The notes under the pieces were generated by a model that was given only the letters and a program-made list of their open reading frames with translations, ran no database searches and was not told the origin of the DNA. Shown piece after piece: positions 8,665-15,935 of a DNA stretch of 30,753 nucleotides. This stretch comes from Betaproteobacteria bacterium (lineage in GTDB: Bacteria > Pseudomonadota > Gammaproteobacteria > Burkholderiales > Burkholderiaceae). Within the stretch, counting starts at the first letter, position 1. Every line of letters starts with the position of its first letter. The DNA is taken from positions 1-30,753 of the forward strand of contig JAGWXN010000010.1 of NCBI GenBank assembly GCA_018969885.1, given 5' to 3'. A program made the position numbers and the translations under genes.

Positions 8665-9015
8665 GTGACGCGCTCGCCCACGCAACGTCTGGGTGATGCG
8701 GGCGAAGACCTTGCACTCGCTTATCTTGAGCGCGCCGGATTGTTGCTGGTGGCGCGGCAGGTGGCGGGACGCTTTGGCGAAATTGATCTGATCATGCGTG
8801 AACGCGACGAGCTGGTGTTCGTCGAGGTTCGCCGCCGCAGCCGCAGCGATTACGGATCGGCTGCCGATAGCATCGGGGCGGCTAAGCAGGGTAAGCTGCG
8901 CCGCAGTGCCGAACTGTGGTTACAGAAGCAGTACGGCGATCGATGGCCCGCTTGCCGGTTCGATGTCTGTGCCATCGATGGCGGGCGCATCGATTGGATA
9001 CGCAATGCCTTCTGA
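8665..9015 (+). CDS. YraN family (UPF0102) endonuclease-fold protein
   Basis: A 116-residue protein of the UPF0102 family, which has a PD-(D/E)xK nuclease-like fold and no settled function. The conserved opening G-x-x-GE-x-LA-x-x-YLE is seen as GDAGEDLALAYLERAG. The putative metal site is GEIDLIM (D41) and FVEVRRR (E54, R56), with arginine in place of the usual lysine, which is common in this family. The start is a GTG at 8665; no upstream ATG in frame supports a longer protein. Its placement divergent from rsmI and ahead of a BON-domain lipoprotein is the usual neighbourhood. Confidence 0.9.
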   Translation: MTRSPTQRLGDAGEDLALAYLERAGLLLVARQVAGRFGEIDLIMRERDELVFVEVRRRSRSDYGSAADSIGAAKQGKLRRSAELWLQKQYGDRWPACRFDVCAIDGGRIDWIRNAF

Positions 9016-9050
9016 CGATAGAATTTGCTCTGCTCCCAACGGGTGAAAAC

Positions 9051-9674
9051 ATGAAGCGACTGATGATTCTGATCGGGGCTGCGTCCATCGCGGGCTCGGC
9101 GCTGATGCTGTCCGGCTGTTTGCCGCTTGCCGCCACCGGACTCGTTGCCGGCGCGCTCGCCGCCAGTGACCGCCGCACGCTTGGTGCGCAAACCGAGGAC
9201 ACCAGCATCGAATTCAAGGCGGGCGCCCGCCTGCGCGATGCCATGCGGTTTCCCGGCGGCATTTCGGTCACGAGTTACAACCGAAAGGTGTTACTCACCG
9301 GTCAGGTTGGTAACGCCGAAGATCGCCGTATGGCCGAGCAGATCGTCTCCAAAATCGAAAACGTCCGCTCGGTGGAAAACGCGCTTCAGATTGCCGGGCA
9401 GCCAGCGCTGACCGCCTCGGCCTCCGATGCCACGGTGAGCGCGGGCGTCAAGGCGGCCCTTCTCGAGAATTCCGAAACCAAAGCCACGGCAGTCAAGGTG
9501 GTGACCGAGTCGGGCGTCGTCTATCTGATGGGCATTGCGTCGCGCAAGGAAGCCGATCGCGTGGCGCAGGTGGCCAGCCGGGTGCGCGGGGTTCAGAAAG
9601 TGGTGGCCGTCTTCGAGATCGTGAGCGACGAAGAACTCGCTCGAATTCTCAAAGGCCAGAGCGAGTCGCGCTAG
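9051..9674 (+). CDS. dolP: BON domain-containing outer-membrane lipoprotein (DolP/YraP-like)
   Basis: A 207-residue lipoprotein with two BON domains. The signal peptide MKRLMILIGAASIAGS ends in a lipobox, LSGC, with Cys23 the lipidated residue. BON domain 1 (about 50–113) includes GGISVTSYNRKVLLTGQV, and BON domain 2 (about 120–195) includes VVTESGVVYLMGIASRKEAD. DolP maintains outer-membrane integrity and binds anionic phospholipid at the division site in Escherichia coli. The ATG at 9051 is chosen because the signal peptide starts there. A possible -10 (TAGAAT, 9019–9024) lies 26 bases before it. In many relatives a SIS-domain gene (diaA/gmhA-like) separates yraN and this gene; here it is absent. 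Confidence 0.93.
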   Translation: MKRLMILIGAASIAGSALMLSGCLPLAATGLVAGALAASDRRTLGAQTEDTSIEFKAGARLRDAMRFPGGISVTSYNRKVLLTGQVGNAEDRRMAEQIVSKIENVRSVENALQIAGQPALTASASDATVSAGVKAALLENSETKATAVKVVTESGVVYLMGIASRKEADRVAQVASRVRGVQKVVAVFEIVSDEELARILKGQSESR

Positions 9675-9678
9675 CGTC

Positions 9679-10662
9679 ATGGCGCTCCCGCCCATTCTGA
9701 GCGAGCGCCTCCGCCTGCCGGTGGTGGCCTCGCCGATGTTCATCATCTCCACCCCTGAACTCGTCATCGCGCAGTGCAAGGCGGGCGTGGTGGGTTCGTT
9801 TCCGGCGCTCAATGCGCGGCCTAAAGAACAGCTCGATGAGTGGCTCACCCAGATTCGCGAGGCGCTCGATGCGCATGATCGTGCGCACCCCGATCGGCCG
9901 AGCGCACCGTTTGCCGTCAATCAGATCGTGCATCGCTCCAACGATCGTCTCGAACACGACCTCGACATGTGTGTGCGGCATCGAGTGCCCATCGTCATCA
10001 CGTCGCTGGGCGCGCGCCCCGAGGTCAATGAGGCGGTCCATAGCTATGGCGGCGTGGTGTTGCATGACATCATCAATAACCGCTTTGCGCGCAAGGCCAT
10101 CGAAAAGGGCGCCGATGGCCTGATCGCAGTGGCGGCCGGCGCAGGCGGCCATGCCGGCACGCTGTCGGCGTTTGCTCTGATCCAGGAAATTCGCGAGTGG
10201 TTCCAGGGGCCGCTGTTGCTCTCGGGGGCCATTGCCAATGGCGCGGCGGTGCTCGCCGCTCAGGCCATGGGCGCAGACCTCGCCTACGTAGGGTCCGCCT
10301 TCATCGCCACCCGCGAGGCCCGGGCAACCGAGGCCTACAAGCAGGCAATTGTCGAGGGCAGTGCCGAGGACATCATCTACACCAATCTGTTCACCGGCGT
10401 GCACGGCAATTACCTGCGTGCATCGGTCGTGGCGGCGGGGCTTGATCCGGAGAACCTGCCGCAGAGCGATCCCAGCGCCATGAACTTCGGTTCCGACCGG
10501 CCGGTCAAGGCCTGGAAAGACATCTGGGGAAGCGGTCAGGGCATCGGTGCGGTCAAGTCGGTGCTGAGCACTGGCGAGTTGGTTGACCGATTGGCTCGCG
10601 AATACCAGGCTGCCTTCAGCCGGCTGGACGGGCTTGCGCGACCGGTGGTGGCGCGCGGTTAA
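9679..10662 (+). CDS. Nitronate monooxygenase family protein (FMN-dependent, 2-nitropropane dioxygenase-like)
   Basis: A 327-residue TIM-barrel flavoprotein of the NMO/2-nitropropane-dioxygenase family, related also to enoyl-ACP reductase FabK. The opening LRLPVVASPMFIISTPELVIAQCKAGVVGSFPALNA is typical. The AGAGGHAGTL segment carries the conserved histidine (residue 158), and GADLAYVGSAFIAT is the FMN-phosphate-binding loop. Members oxidise alkyl nitronates, but many are uncharacterised, so the substrate stays open. It starts four bases after the DolP-like gene and is probably co-transcribed. It converges with the MerR-type regulator, leaving 49 bases between the stops. Confidence 0.9.
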   Translation: MALPPILSERLRLPVVASPMFIISTPELVIAQCKAGVVGSFPALNARPKEQLDEWLTQIREALDAHDRAHPDRPSAPFAVNQIVHRSNDRLEHDLDMCVRHRVPIVITSLGARPEVNEAVHSYGGVVLHDIINNRFARKAIEKGADGLIAVAAGAGGHAGTLSAFALIQEIREWFQGPLLLSGAIANGAAVLAAQAMGADLAYVGSAFIATREARATEAYKQAIVEGSAEDIIYTNLFTGVHGNYLRASVVAAGLDPENLPQSDPSAMNFGSDRPVKAWKDIWGSGQGIGAVKSVLSTGELVDRLAREYQAAFSRLDGLARPVVARG

Positions 10663-10711
10663 GGATTCGCGTTGCGACGCCGGCTGGGCGTGCTGCAGAC
10701 AGCCGATTCGC

Positions 10712-11644
10712 TTAGACGCGACGACCGCGCCACCGGGCCACCGCCGGCGCAATCTCGGTGAGTTCGCGAAATACCTGGATGCCGGTCGGGGCGCGACGCG
10801 CGAGTGCGGGACTCTGTCCGCCCGCCCAGAGCTCGGTGGCACGCGGAAGCTTTGCGCGGAGCTCGGTCAAGCCATCAGAAACTGCATTGACGCCCAGCGA
10901 TGCGGTAAACGACAGCGCGACGATATCGGCGTTGTGGGCCGTGGCGGCGAGCACGATGTCCCAGACCGGTGTCTGAACGCCGAGCGACAGACAGCCACAG
11001 CCTTCAAGCGACAGGATCGCCTCGACCATAAGCAGGCCCAGTCCGTGGCTCTCGTTGGGAAAGGTGGTGAGCAAGACGCGCGGCCGATTGCCGGTGCGCG
11101 GGATGGTGCTGATCGCATTACGCAGCACGATCTGCATGGATTCGGTATAGAGATGCTCTTCGAACACCTCAAAGTAGCCGCGCGCCCAGGCCTCGCCCAC
11201 CATTCGGTTGAGCGGCGCTGCAACCTCCACCACGAAGCGGTCGACCCCCATGCGGACCGTTGCCTGCGACAGGGCGCTGCGCAGCCCGTCAACGTCGTGG
11301 GCTTTGGTGAGCTCGATGAACCGTTGCAGGTCATCGCGGTCGATGCGCAGATCGCTTGCGCTGCGCGGTGCCTCCACCGATTGCGCGGCAAGCGCGTGCA
11401 GTTCCTCGAGCGATAAGGAAATGATCCGGCCGGGGCGGTGGCCGCCGTCCATCAGGCGGCGGATGACCCGAAGCTTGTCAACCTGTTCGATCGGGTAGCT
11501 GCGCTCGCCGAAGGCGTCCCGCCCCGGACTGGGAAAGCCGTAACGGCGCTCCCATACGCGCAGGGTGTCCTTCGCGAGACCTGTGTCGCGTTCGACCGCG
11601 GCAATGCTGAGCGCAATGCCAGATGTCACTGAACGGTCATTCAT
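10712..11644 (-). CDS. litR: MerR-family regulator with cobalamin-binding photosensor domain (CarH/LitR type)
   Basis: A 310-residue transcriptional regulator. The MerR-type winged helix is at about residues 12–80, with LSIAAVERDTGLAKDTLRVWERRYGFPSP typical of its recognition region. A helical cobalamin cap follows, with the W-x9-EH signature at W153, E163 and H164, then a Rossmann B12-binding domain with ExHxxG (E198, H200, G203), SFT/SxL near 245, and GG at 275–276. In CarH, adenosylcobalamin builds a tetramer that represses in the dark; light breaks the Co–C bond, and the histidine matching H200 is the lower axial ligand while that matching H164 replaces adenosyl. All these residues are present, so light sensing is a strong inference. 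It is divergent from the lipid operon starting at 11940, its likely target. Confidence 0.9.
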   Translation of the reverse strand: MNDRSVTSGIALSIAAVERDTGLAKDTLRVWERRYGFPSPGRDAFGERSYPIEQVDKLRVIRRLMDGGHRPGRIISLSLEELHALAAQSVEAPRSASDLRIDRDDLQRFIELTKAHDVDGLRSALSQATVRMGVDRFVVEVAAPLNRMVGEAWARGYFEVFEEHLYTESMQIVLRNAISTIPRTGNRPRVLLTTFPNESHGLGLLMVEAILSLEGCGCLSLGVQTPVWDIVLAATAHNADIVALSFTASLGVNAVSDGLTELRAKLPRATELWAGGQSPALARRAPTGIQVFRELTEIAPAVARWRGRRV

Positions 11645-11714
11645 GGTGGCCGGCCTTGCGTGCCTATCCGGTTCTTCGACCGGTTGTAGTGGGGAACTTC
11701 GGAGCCGGACGGCG

Positions 11715-11733
11715 GTTTTGTCTTGGACAAAAC
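11715..11733. promoter_or_regulatory. Inverted repeat, candidate LitR/CarH operator near the regulator gene
   Basis: Perfect 8-base arms GTTTTGTC (11715–11722) and GACAAAAC (11726–11733) flank the bases TTG. The core 11-mer TGTCTTGGACA (11719–11729) matches 9 of 11 positions of the 11-mer in the operon promoter spacer at 11826–11836. It lies about 70 bases upstream of the regulator's start codon and could serve autoregulation. No clear promoter for the regulator was found around it. Confidence 0.5.
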
Positions 11734-11791
11734 ACCTCGTCCTCGCAGTGTGGCTCGCATCTTACGCCTGTCGGCTGGCCCTGCATAGCCT

Positions 11792-11805
11792 ATGGGAAAT
11801 CCCAT
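11792..11805. promoter_or_regulatory. Short palindrome just upstream of the operon promoter
   Basis: Perfect 6-base arms ATGGGA and TCCCAT are separated by AA. It ends ten bases before the candidate -35 box. It differs in sequence from the two TGTnnTGGACA sites, so it may bind a different regulator or be chance. Confidence 0.3.
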
Positions 11806-11814
11806 GGAACCCGC

Positions 11815-11845
11815 TTGACCACTTCTGTACTGGACACCGTTTAGT
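11815..11845 (+). promoter_or_regulatory. Candidate MerR-type promoter/operator of the lipid operon
   Basis: A -35 box TTGACC (11815–11820; 5 of 6) and a -10 box TTTAGT (11840–11845; 4 of 6) are separated by 19 bases, the long spacer typical of MerR-family-controlled promoters. The imperfect inverted 11-mer TGTACTGGACA (11826–11836) is almost centred in that spacer and repeats the core of the palindrome at 11719–11729. Transcription would start near 11852, giving a leader of roughly 88 bases before the ATG at 11940. A repressor bound here would block RNA polymerase directly. Confidence 0.5.
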
Positions 11846-11939
11846 CATATCATGACCGACGAGTCACAAAACAATTATCTCCTCAACTTTCAGTGAACCC
11901 GGCGTCTGCCCGCCGCGGTTACGCCAAGGACACGTCGCG

Positions 11940-13226
11940 ATGCGCATAGCGGTCATCGGGTCAGGCATTTCCGGGTTATCGGCCGCGCTGCGTCTGCAGG
12001 CGCAGCACGAGGTCACGCTCTACGAGAGCGACGCGCGTCCGGGTGGTCATGCTCACACCGTCGATGTGTCGCTCGATGGCCTGTGCGCACCGGTCGATAC
12101 CGGCTTTCTGGTTTATAACGAGCGCACTTATCCGCTCCTGATCGCGCTCTTCAAGGAGCTGGGCGTACGTGAGGCAGCGACCGATATGTCGTTTGCCGCC
12201 TCGATCGGACCCCACCGCCTAGAGTGGTGTGGATCCAACATCCGCTCGGTGTTTGCGCAGCCAACCAATCTGTTACGCCCCGGGTTCTGGCGGATGCTGC
12301 GCGACATCGTGCGCTTTAATCGCGAGGCGACGGCGCTCGCGATCGATGAACAGGCGCAGGCGCGGCTCGATGAGCCGCTCGAGCGGTATCTGGAGCGTGA
12401 GGGCTACAGCGCGGAATTCCGCGACGCTTACCTGCTGCCCATGGCCGCGGCAATCTGGTCATGTTCGACTGCGACCATGACCCGTTTTCCGCTGGGAAGT
12501 TTCGTGCGTTTTTTCCATAACCACGGACTGCTGCAGATCGAGGGCCGGCCGCGCTGGATGACCATCGAGGGAGGCTCGCGCGAATACGTTTCGCGAATCA
12601 TCGCGAAGCTTCGCGATGTACGGCTGTCCGAGCCGGTGGAAGCGGTGACCCGCCGCTCCGGAGGCGGCGCTCCTCCAGTAACCGTTCGGTCGGCTCGCGC
12701 GACAGAGCATTTCGATCAGGTGGTGTTCGCCTGCCACAGCGATCAGGCGCTGGCCCTGCTCGCCGATCCCAGCGAGGACGAGCGTACGGTGCTGACCGCG
12801 ATCCGGTATCAGCCCAATCGCGCGCTACTCCATACCGATCCTGCGCTCATGCCTGCGCGCCGCCGCGCCTGGGCGGCCTGGAACTATCTGAGCGATGGCC
12901 AACCGGGAGCTCCGTCGGTCTCGGTCACCTATTGGCTGAACCGACTGCAGCCGCTGCCGTTTCGCTCACCCGTCTTTGTCAGCCTGAATCCGCTGAGCGA
13001 GCCCGCACCGTCATCGCTGATCCGCGAGATCCATTACGCGCACCCGATCTTCGATCTGGCTGCAGGGCGTGCACAGCGGCGGCTGCGAGCCATCCAGGGT
13101 CGGCAACAGACCTGGTATGCCGGGGCCTGGACTGGCTACGGCTTTCATGAAGATGGCCTGCGCTCTGGGCTCGAGGTGGCGCAGGCGATCGCGCGGCTCA
13201 ACGAGCCCTTGTCGCGTGCAGCCTGA
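11940..13226 (+). CDS. FAD-dependent oxidoreductase (amine-oxidase/phytoene-desaturase-like)
   Basis: A 428-residue flavoprotein. The N-terminal dinucleotide-binding motif GSGISGLSAALRLQ (residues about 7–20) is followed by the acidic ribose-binding residue in YESDARPGGH. The C-terminal segment WYAGAWTGYGFHEDGLRSGLEVAQAI is typical of NAD(P)/FAD-dependent amine-oxidase-fold proteins that occur next to DUF1365 and Cfa-like genes. It probably desaturates or isomerises a lipid acyl chain; that role is inference from context. A good ribosome binding site, AAGGA at 11926–11930, lies nine bases before the ATG. It is the first gene of the eight-gene operon divergent from the B12-type regulator. Confidence 0.92.
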   Translation: MRIAVIGSGISGLSAALRLQAQHEVTLYESDARPGGHAHTVDVSLDGLCAPVDTGFLVYNERTYPLLIALFKELGVREAATDMSFAASIGPHRLEWCGSNIRSVFAQPTNLLRPGFWRMLRDIVRFNREATALAIDEQAQARLDEPLERYLEREGYSAEFRDAYLLPMAAAIWSCSTATMTRFPLGSFVRFFHNHGLLQIEGRPRWMTIEGGSREYVSRIIAKLRDVRLSEPVEAVTRRSGGGAPPVTVRSARATEHFDQVVFACHSDQALALLADPSEDERTVLTAIRYQPNRALLHTDPALMPARRRAWAAWNYLSDGQPGAPSVSVTYWLNRLQPLPFRSPVFVSLNPLSEPAPSSLIREIHYAHPIFDLAAGRAQRRLRAIQGRQQTWYAGAWTGYGFHEDGLRSGLEVAQAIARLNEPLSRAA

Positions 13227-13236
13227 GCAGGGCGCC

Positions 13237-14013
13237 ATGAGCGAGCCGTTCAAGCAGGTTCAGTTCGCATTCGGCGAGGTTCGGCATCGCCGGCTGCGGC
13301 CGCGTGATCATGCGTTTCGGTACAGCGCCTGGTTTGTCCGCGCGCCCCTGGCTGCGCTCGAGGAGCGCGGCGGCAACTGGTTGTTCGGGATCAACCGGCG
13401 GTCGCTTCTTTCACTTCATGCGGCCGATCACGGCGATGGAGGCTCGCCGCGCGCCTGGATTACCCGCCTTCTCGACGCTGCGGGGCTGCGCGCTGACGGG
13501 GAGATCTGGCTTCACGCGTTTGCGCGCGTCTGCGGCTATGCGTTCAAGCCGGTGAGTTTCTGGTTCTGTCACCGGGCCGATGGGGCGCTGATCGCCGTCG
13601 TGGCTGAGGTGCACAACACGTTTGGCGAGCGCCATGTGTATCTGCTCGCCGATGAGAGGGCGAATCCGCTCAAATCCGGCGCCGAGCTCCGTGCGGTGAA
13701 GGCCTTCCATGTGTCGCCGTTCTGCGCGGTGCAGGGAGGCTACCGGTTCCGTTTCATCAACCGACCCGACCGGGCCGTGGCCCGAATCGACTACGACGAT
13801 GGCGACGGCCCGTTGCTACTCACCAGCCTTAGCGGCGTACTTGAAGAGGCCGGCCGCGCGCAGCGGCTCCGGGCGCTGCTGGGATTTCCGCTCTTTAGCG
13901 CAGGTGTGATCGCCCGCATTCACTGGCACGCGCTTCGGCTGTGGTTGGCGCGCGTGCCGTTTCACCGAAAACCCGCCGCGCCCGACACCATTCTCACCCG
14001 GGGTTCGCCATGA
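13237..14013 (+). CDS. DUF1365 domain-containing protein
   Basis: A 258-residue protein of the DUF1365 family, function unknown. Conserved blocks seen are HAFRYSAWFVRAPL near the N-terminus, ARVCGYAFKPVSFWFCH, AEVHNTFGERHVYLL and KAFHVSPFCAVQGGYRFRF. No signal peptide is visible; a hydrophobic, aromatic-rich C-terminal region (LRLWLARV) may associate with membrane. DUF1365 genes are very often found between an FAD oxidoreductase and a Cfa-like methyltransferase, as here, which suggests a shared acyl-lipid substrate. The ATG at 13237 was chosen because family similarity begins there; it lies ten bases after the previous stop. The stop overlaps the next ATG (ATGA). Confidence 0.9.
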   Translation: MSEPFKQVQFAFGEVRHRRLRPRDHAFRYSAWFVRAPLAALEERGGNWLFGINRRSLLSLHAADHGDGGSPRAWITRLLDAAGLRADGEIWLHAFARVCGYAFKPVSFWFCHRADGALIAVVAEVHNTFGERHVYLLADERANPLKSGAELRAVKAFHVSPFCAVQGGYRFRFINRPDRAVARIDYDDGDGPLLLTSLSGVLEEAGRAQRLRALLGFPLFSAGVIARIHWHALRLWLARVPFHRKPAAPDTILTRGSP

Positions 14014-15242
14014 CCATCACCGCTACCACGCATTCATCGAATCCTTCTGAAGCAATTGCCCGAGCGACGCATGCCGCCGTACCGCGCCAGGCGGCCATGA
14101 TCCTGCGCCTTCTCGAGCGCCTCGAGACGGGTTCGCTTGCGCTCGAGTTGCCAGATGGCAGCCGCCGAAATGTAGGCCGTGGCGAGCCCTCGGCGTCAAT
14201 CAGCGTGCGCGACTGGACGGTGTTTGAGGACGCGCTGCGCCGGGGTGACGTGGGCTTTGCCGAAGGCTGGATCGATGGTCGCTGGTCAACCGACTCGCTG
14301 TCGCGGCTCTTGTCGATCCTGGTGATCAACCGGCGTGAGCTTGAGTCGGCGGTCTACGGCACCTGGTGGGGGCAACTCTTTGACCGCCTGCGGCATCTGC
14401 TGCGCGCCAACACGCGAGCTGGATCCCGTCGCAATATTCACGCGCACTATGACCTCGGGAATGCCTTCTATCAGCTGTGGCTAGACCCGAGCATGACCTA
14501 CTCGAGCGCGCTCTTTGAGGGCGACTCCAGCCGCTCGCTCGAAGACGCTCAGCACGCCAAGAACCGGCGACTGCTCGATGAGCTCGCGTTGCCTTCCGGC
14601 GCGTCGGTGCTCGAGATCGGCTGTGGCTGGGGCGGGTTTGCCGAGGCGGCCGCGGCGCGCGGGCTTCATGTCACGGGACTCACGCTCTCAACCGAGCAGC
14701 TTGCCTATGCGCGCGAACGACTCTCGCTCACCGCACATGGACAGGCGCGCTTCGTGCTCCGTGACTACCGCGATGAGACGGGGGTCTACGATGGCATTGC
14801 TTCGGTGGAGATGTTTGAGGCAGTGGGCGAACGCTACTGGCAGGCGTGGTTTCAGAGCGTTGCGCGTTGCCTGCGCCCCGGCGGGCGGGCCGCGATCCAG
14901 ACCATCACGATTGATGAGGCGCTCTTTGAGCGATACCGGCGCGGCACTGACTTTATCCAGCAGTATGTTTTTCCGGGCGGCATGCTTCCCACCCGAAGCG
15001 GATTTGCTGAGCTTGCCCGCAAGGCGGGACTGCAGGTGCTCGCGCAACATTCATTCGGCCCTGACTACGCGCTCACGCTCAAGCTTTGGCGCGAGCGATT
15101 CATGTCGGTACTCGACCAGGTTCGGGCGTTGGGCTTTGATGACCGCTTCATTCGCACCTGGGAGTTTTATCTGGCCTACTGCGAGGCGGCATTCGAGCAC
15201 GGCAACACCGATGTCGTTCAGTTCACGCTTGTGCGTCCGTGA
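14010..15242 (+). CDS. Cyclopropane-fatty-acid-synthase-like SAM methyltransferase
   Basis: A 410-residue class I SAM methyltransferase of the Cfa family, acting on unsaturated acyl chains of membrane phospholipid. The SAM-binding motif VLEIGCGWGGFAEAA is intact. Compared by eye with E. coli Cfa, the catalytic Glu239 is kept as E270 (MFEAVG), Ile268 as I299, and Tyr317 as Y353 (FGPDYALTL). However, the bicarbonate-binding Cys139 is replaced by Ser166 (MTYSSALF) and His266 by Gln297 (AIQTITI). These changes mark a branch distinct from classical cyclopropane synthases, so methylation, methylenation or oxygen-linked chemistry is more likely than a cyclopropane ring. It overlaps DUF1365 by four bases and the next gene by one. 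Confidence 0.92.
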   Translation: MTITATTHSSNPSEAIARATHAAVPRQAAMILRLLERLETGSLALELPDGSRRNVGRGEPSASISVRDWTVFEDALRRGDVGFAEGWIDGRWSTDSLSRLLSILVINRRELESAVYGTWWGQLFDRLRHLLRANTRAGSRRNIHAHYDLGNAFYQLWLDPSMTYSSALFEGDSSRSLEDAQHAKNRRLLDELALPSGASVLEIGCGWGGFAEAAAARGLHVTGLTLSTEQLAYARERLSLTAHGQARFVLRDYRDETGVYDGIASVEMFEAVGERYWQAWFQSVARCLRPGGRAAIQTITIDEALFERYRRGTDFIQQYVFPGGMLPTRSGFAELARKAGLQVLAQHSFGPDYALTLKLWRERFMSVLDQVRALGFDDRFIRTWEFYLAYCEAAFEHGNTDVVQFTLVRP

Positions 15243-15928
15243 TGAGGGCACGACCTGGCCATGATGAGAGCGGGGCGCTGCGTGCGGTAGCAACCCTTGC
15301 CGCCGCGCTCGTGATCGGTGTCGGATCGAGCCTCGCGGCCGGGCCCGCCAGCGCGACCGGCCCGGCTGCGGGCGAAGCCGGGCCCGGGCTCCTTCGCGCG
15401 TCGCTCGTCGAGCCGCGCGAGGTCGGCCGCGGCACGCTCCGGTTTCTCGGCATGCGCGTCTACGAAGCGATTCTCTGGACGGCGGGCGCGCCCCGCGCCG
15501 AGGCGCCGGATTCAGCCACACCGCCCTTCGATCGGGATTTCGCGCTTGAGCTGGTGTATGCGATGAGCCTGCCCGGTGCGCGAATTGCCGAGCGCAGCGA
15601 CCAGGAGATTGGCAGACAGCTCGACCGGGGCTCGGCGGTCGAACGCGCGAACTGGCTTGCGCGCATGCGCGCCATCTTTCCGGACGTACGCGCGGGCGAC
15701 CGCATCACCGGCATTTATCGTGCTGGGGGACCCACCCGGTTTCTGCTGAACGACAAGCCCCTCGGCGAGGTCGATGACCCGGCATTCGGGCGCGCCTTTT
15801 TTGGCATCTGGCTAGACCCGCGAACCAGTGAGCCGGCCTTGCGAGAAGCGCTTCTGCGCGGGCTGGAAACAGGCACGGGAGGCGGTGCGCGCGCCGCTGC
15901 CGCGCCCGCAAGCCCCCCCTCGCGCTGA
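15242..15928 (+). CDS. Chalcone-isomerase-like exported protein
   Basis: A 228-residue protein with an N-terminal hydrophobic leader (RAVATLAAALVIGVGSSLAAG) ending in Ala-rich residues that look like a signal peptidase I site near residue 38. The rest resembles the bacterial chalcone-isomerase-like family: FLGMRVYEAILWT, YAMSLPGARIAERSDQEI, DRITGIYRAGGPTRFLLND and FFGIWLDPRTSEPALREALL. That fold binds fatty acids or flavonoids; in bacteria its function is unknown, and flavonoid chemistry is not implied. Start ATG 15242 overlaps the upstream stop (TGATG); a GTG at 15239 would add one residue. Likely periplasmic lipid-binding or isomerase partner of the operon. Confidence 0.85.
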   Translation: MRARPGHDESGALRAVATLAAALVIGVGSSLAAGPASATGPAAGEAGPGLLRASLVEPREVGRGTLRFLGMRVYEAILWTAGAPRAEAPDSATPPFDRDFALELVYAMSLPGARIAERSDQEIGRQLDRGSAVERANWLARMRAIFPDVRAGDRITGIYRAGGPTRFLLNDKPLGEVDDPAFGRAFFGIWLDPRTSEPALREALLRGLETGTGGGARAAAAPASPPSR

Positions 15929-15935
15929 GCCTGCC

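Noticed and set aside
8465..8668. Small plus-strand frame between rsmI and yraN
   Set aside because: No ribosome binding site, no family similarity and Arg/Ser-rich composition. A similar frame is open on the opposite strand, which points to base composition as the cause.
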